DNA from: Octadecabacter algicola
Lineage (GTDB): Bacteria > Pseudomonadota > Alphaproteobacteria > Rhodobacterales > Rhodobacteraceae
Reading direction: 5' to 3'
Assembly (NCBI RefSeq): GCF_021532625.1
Contig: NZ_JAKGAR010000005.1
Span: forward strand, 1-64,000
Length of the DNA stretch: 64,000 nt
Under the pieces are notes generated by a model. That model was not told where the DNA came from, ran no database searches, and worked only from the letters and a program-made list of their open reading frames with translations. Position 1 is the first letter of the stretch, and each line of letters opens with the position of its first letter. The position numbers and the translations under genes were made by a program. This document shows, in pieces, positions 62,496-64,000 of this stretch.

Positions 62496-64000
62496 ATGAA
62501 ATATCGCCCCGAAATTGATGGCCTACGGTCGATCGCAGTTATTCCTGTGATCCTGTTTCATGGCGGGTTCACGCTATTTTCTGGCGGATTTGTAGGTGTG
62601 GACGTGTTCTTCGTCATTTCAGGGTATCTGATCACATCGATCATCCTGAAAGGTCTAGAAGACGGCTCGTTCTCTTTAATGGATTTCTATGCGCGGCGGT
62701 GTCGCCGTATCTTACCCGCGCTGTTCTTTATCATCCTTGTCACATTGCCCTTTGCATGGGTCTGGATGTTGCCGCTGCAGTTCAAAGACCATGCACAATC
62801 CATGGTCGCGGTGACTGTCTTTGCCTCCAACATCCTATTCTGGATCGAAAGCGGTTATTTCGCCCCAGCGGCCGAGCTTAAGCCCCTGTTGCATACGTGG
62901 TCCCTCGCGGTTGAGGAACAATACTACGTATTTTTCCCGCTGATCCTGATGCTGTTCTGGTTGCGATCGCGTGTGGTCTCGATCTCATTATTGGCTTTGA
63001 TCTTTATCGCCAGTTTACTGGCTGCCGAATGGGGCTGGCGCAACGCGCCCTCCGCAAACTTCTACCTGCTGCCGTTTCGAGCGTGGGAATTGATGATGGG
63101 CTCACTCACAGCAATTTGGCTGTTACGGCGCGGTGCGGACGCGCGGCCTAACAATGCGTTATCAGCCATCGGGTTGGCGATGATCCTTGCCTCGATCTTT
63201 GTCTATGATGGTGAAACGCCCTTCCCGTCCCTGTATGCATTGCTGCCTGTGGCAGGTACGGCAATGGTGATTGCGTTTGCAGGAACAGGCACAGCCGTCG
63301 CCAGCCTGTTGTCGCGTAAGGCCTTCGTTGGCATCGGGTTGATCAGTTACTCGGCCTATCTATGGCACCAGCCGCTCTTTGCCTTTGCCCGTTTGGCCGA
63401 CAGTGCCGAGCCGCCCCACTGGCTGATGGCGACCCTAGCGGTTGCGTCCCTCGGACTGGCAGTGTTGACGTGGCGCTTTGTTGAACGGCCATTTCGCAAA
63501 CCTCGGGCTGGCGCGGGGCGCACGTTGATCGCAGCTGGAACAGCGTCTGTCGCGATAGGTATAAGCGGGGCTATGCTGTCGACCGTTGAATGGCAGCGCA
63601 ATTTCTTTATCCGCACCCTACCCGACGAAAACCAGCCTTTGCTTGCCCGCATTGAGCAAGTGCGCAGTGAACATGCCTTTTCACTGGATCGCCCAGATCA
63701 ATGCCTATTTGTCCTTGAAGACATTACGCCAGACCTGCGCGACCAATTTGACAAGTGCGCCGCCGAACACGGACCCGCTATTGCCATCCTCGGCGACAGC
63801 CATTCGCGCGATGTATTCAATGCCGTCGCCCCACTATTAGATCGCAGGTTCGCAATTCGCATTCCGCAAAAAGACTGCCGCCCGCATATCCTCGGGTCCG
63901 TGTGTGAAATCGGTCATGTCGCCGACGTGATCGACACTTTCGGCGATGACATCAAACATCTGTTTTACGTACAGGCAGGGTTCTGGCTGTTCCTTGATAA
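62496..64000 (+). CDS. Acyltransferase 3 with C-terminal SGNH domain, runs off the window
   Basis: The open frame continues to base 64000. The first ~370 residues are an OafA/YrhL-type acyltransferase: D-G-L-R-S-I-A-V-I-P-V-I-L-F-H, F-F-V-I-S-G-Y-L-I-T and W-S-L-A-V-E-E-Q-Y-Y. Then comes a periplasmic SGNH-type domain with A-I-L-G-D-S-H-S-R (block I Ser). It acetylates surface polysaccharide. The C-terminus is missing. It is divergent from the sulfotransferase gene. Confidence 0.93.
   Translation, partial: MKYRPEIDGLRSIAVIPVILFHGGFTLFSGGFVGVDVFFVISGYLITSIILKGLEDGSFSLMDFYARRCRRILPALFFIILVTLPFAWVWMLPLQFKDHAQSMVAVTVFASNILFWIESGYFAPAAELKPLLHTWSLAVEEQYYVFFPLILMLFWLRSRVVSISLLALIFIASLLAAEWGWRNAPSANFYLLPFRAWELMMGSLTAIWLLRRGADARPNNALSAIGLAMILASIFVYDGETPFPSLYALLPVAGTAMVIAFAGTGTAVASLLSRKAFVGIGLISYSAYLWHQPLFAFARLADSAEPPHWLMATLAVASLGLAVLTWRFVERPFRKPRAGAGRTLIAAGTASVAIGISGAMLSTVEWQRNFFIRTLPDENQPLLARIEQVRSEHAFSLDRPDQCLFVLEDITPDLRDQFDKCAAEHGPAIAILGDSHSRDVFNAVAPLLDRRFAIRIPQKDCRPHILGSVCEIGHVADVIDTFGDDIKHLFYVQAGFWLFLD

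Overview
The window looks like chromosomal or chromid DNA from an alphaproteobacterium of the Rhodobacterales (Roseobacter group). The evidence is three TRAP transporters in 16 kb, a type I secreted RTX protein with DUF4214 repeats, a VPLPA-CTERM/XrtD exosortase pair, and a small protein resembling the head-spike base of the Rhodobacter capsulatus gene transfer agent (GTA). This placement is an inference from gene content. No tRNA, rRNA or CRISPR array was recognised.

Layout. (1) 1-7.6 kb: a gene cut by the left edge for a very large surface protein of repeated DUF11-like Ig-fold domains, followed closely by a large outer-membrane beta-barrel protein. A strong bidirectional terminator separates them from a convergent UDP-glucose dehydrogenase gene. 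(2) 9.2-27.3 kb: a catabolic and uptake island. It holds a TAXI-type TRAP system with a cupin, an unrecognised permease flanked by cupins, and two divergent operons. The minus operon encodes a YciI-like protein, malonyl-CoA decarboxylase, TRAP DctP/Q/M and a HbpS/GlcG-like protein. The plus operon encodes a RutE-like reductase, an OsmC-like protein, a second TRAP DctP/Q/M, an intradiol ring-cleavage dioxygenase, an HMGL/isopropylmalate-synthase-like enzyme and a GntR/FCD regulator. Together they suggest import and breakdown of one or more small carboxylated or hydroxyaromatic compounds ending at malonyl/acetyl units. The substrate is unknown. (3) 27.4-32 kb: the RTX/DUF4214 exoprotein, then a decayed stretch with a broken Pre/Mob-like mobilisation gene and an IS3-family transposase remnant. 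This looks like an old mobile-element scar. (4) 32-64 kb: a large exopolysaccharide locus with many glycosyltransferases, a Wzx-type flippase, a Wzy/ligase-type polymerase, two acyltransferase-3 proteins, a WecG/TagA enzyme, a Gfo/Idh/MocA oxidoreductase and seven sulfotransferase-like proteins. The expected product is a sulfated, acylated surface polysaccharide.

Three things make the polysaccharide locus unusual. It carries both a VPLPA-CTERM substrate (34.3 kb) and its dedicated exosortase XrtD (56 kb). It carries a tri-domain adenylation/carrier/left-handed-beta-helix enzyme that may decorate sugars with an activated acid. Between the polymerase gene and another glycosyltransferase gene it carries a translationally coupled three-gene module: a GTA-type spike base, a LamG-like protein and a beta-helix protein. 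In R. capsulatus the corresponding GTA spikes bind capsule, so a spike module inside a capsule-type locus suggests a co-inherited ligand-receptor pair. This is the strongest candidate for something not well described.

Gene starts were revised where a ribosome-binding site or domain boundary favoured an internal start. Identifications rest on motifs and family memory, with no database search.
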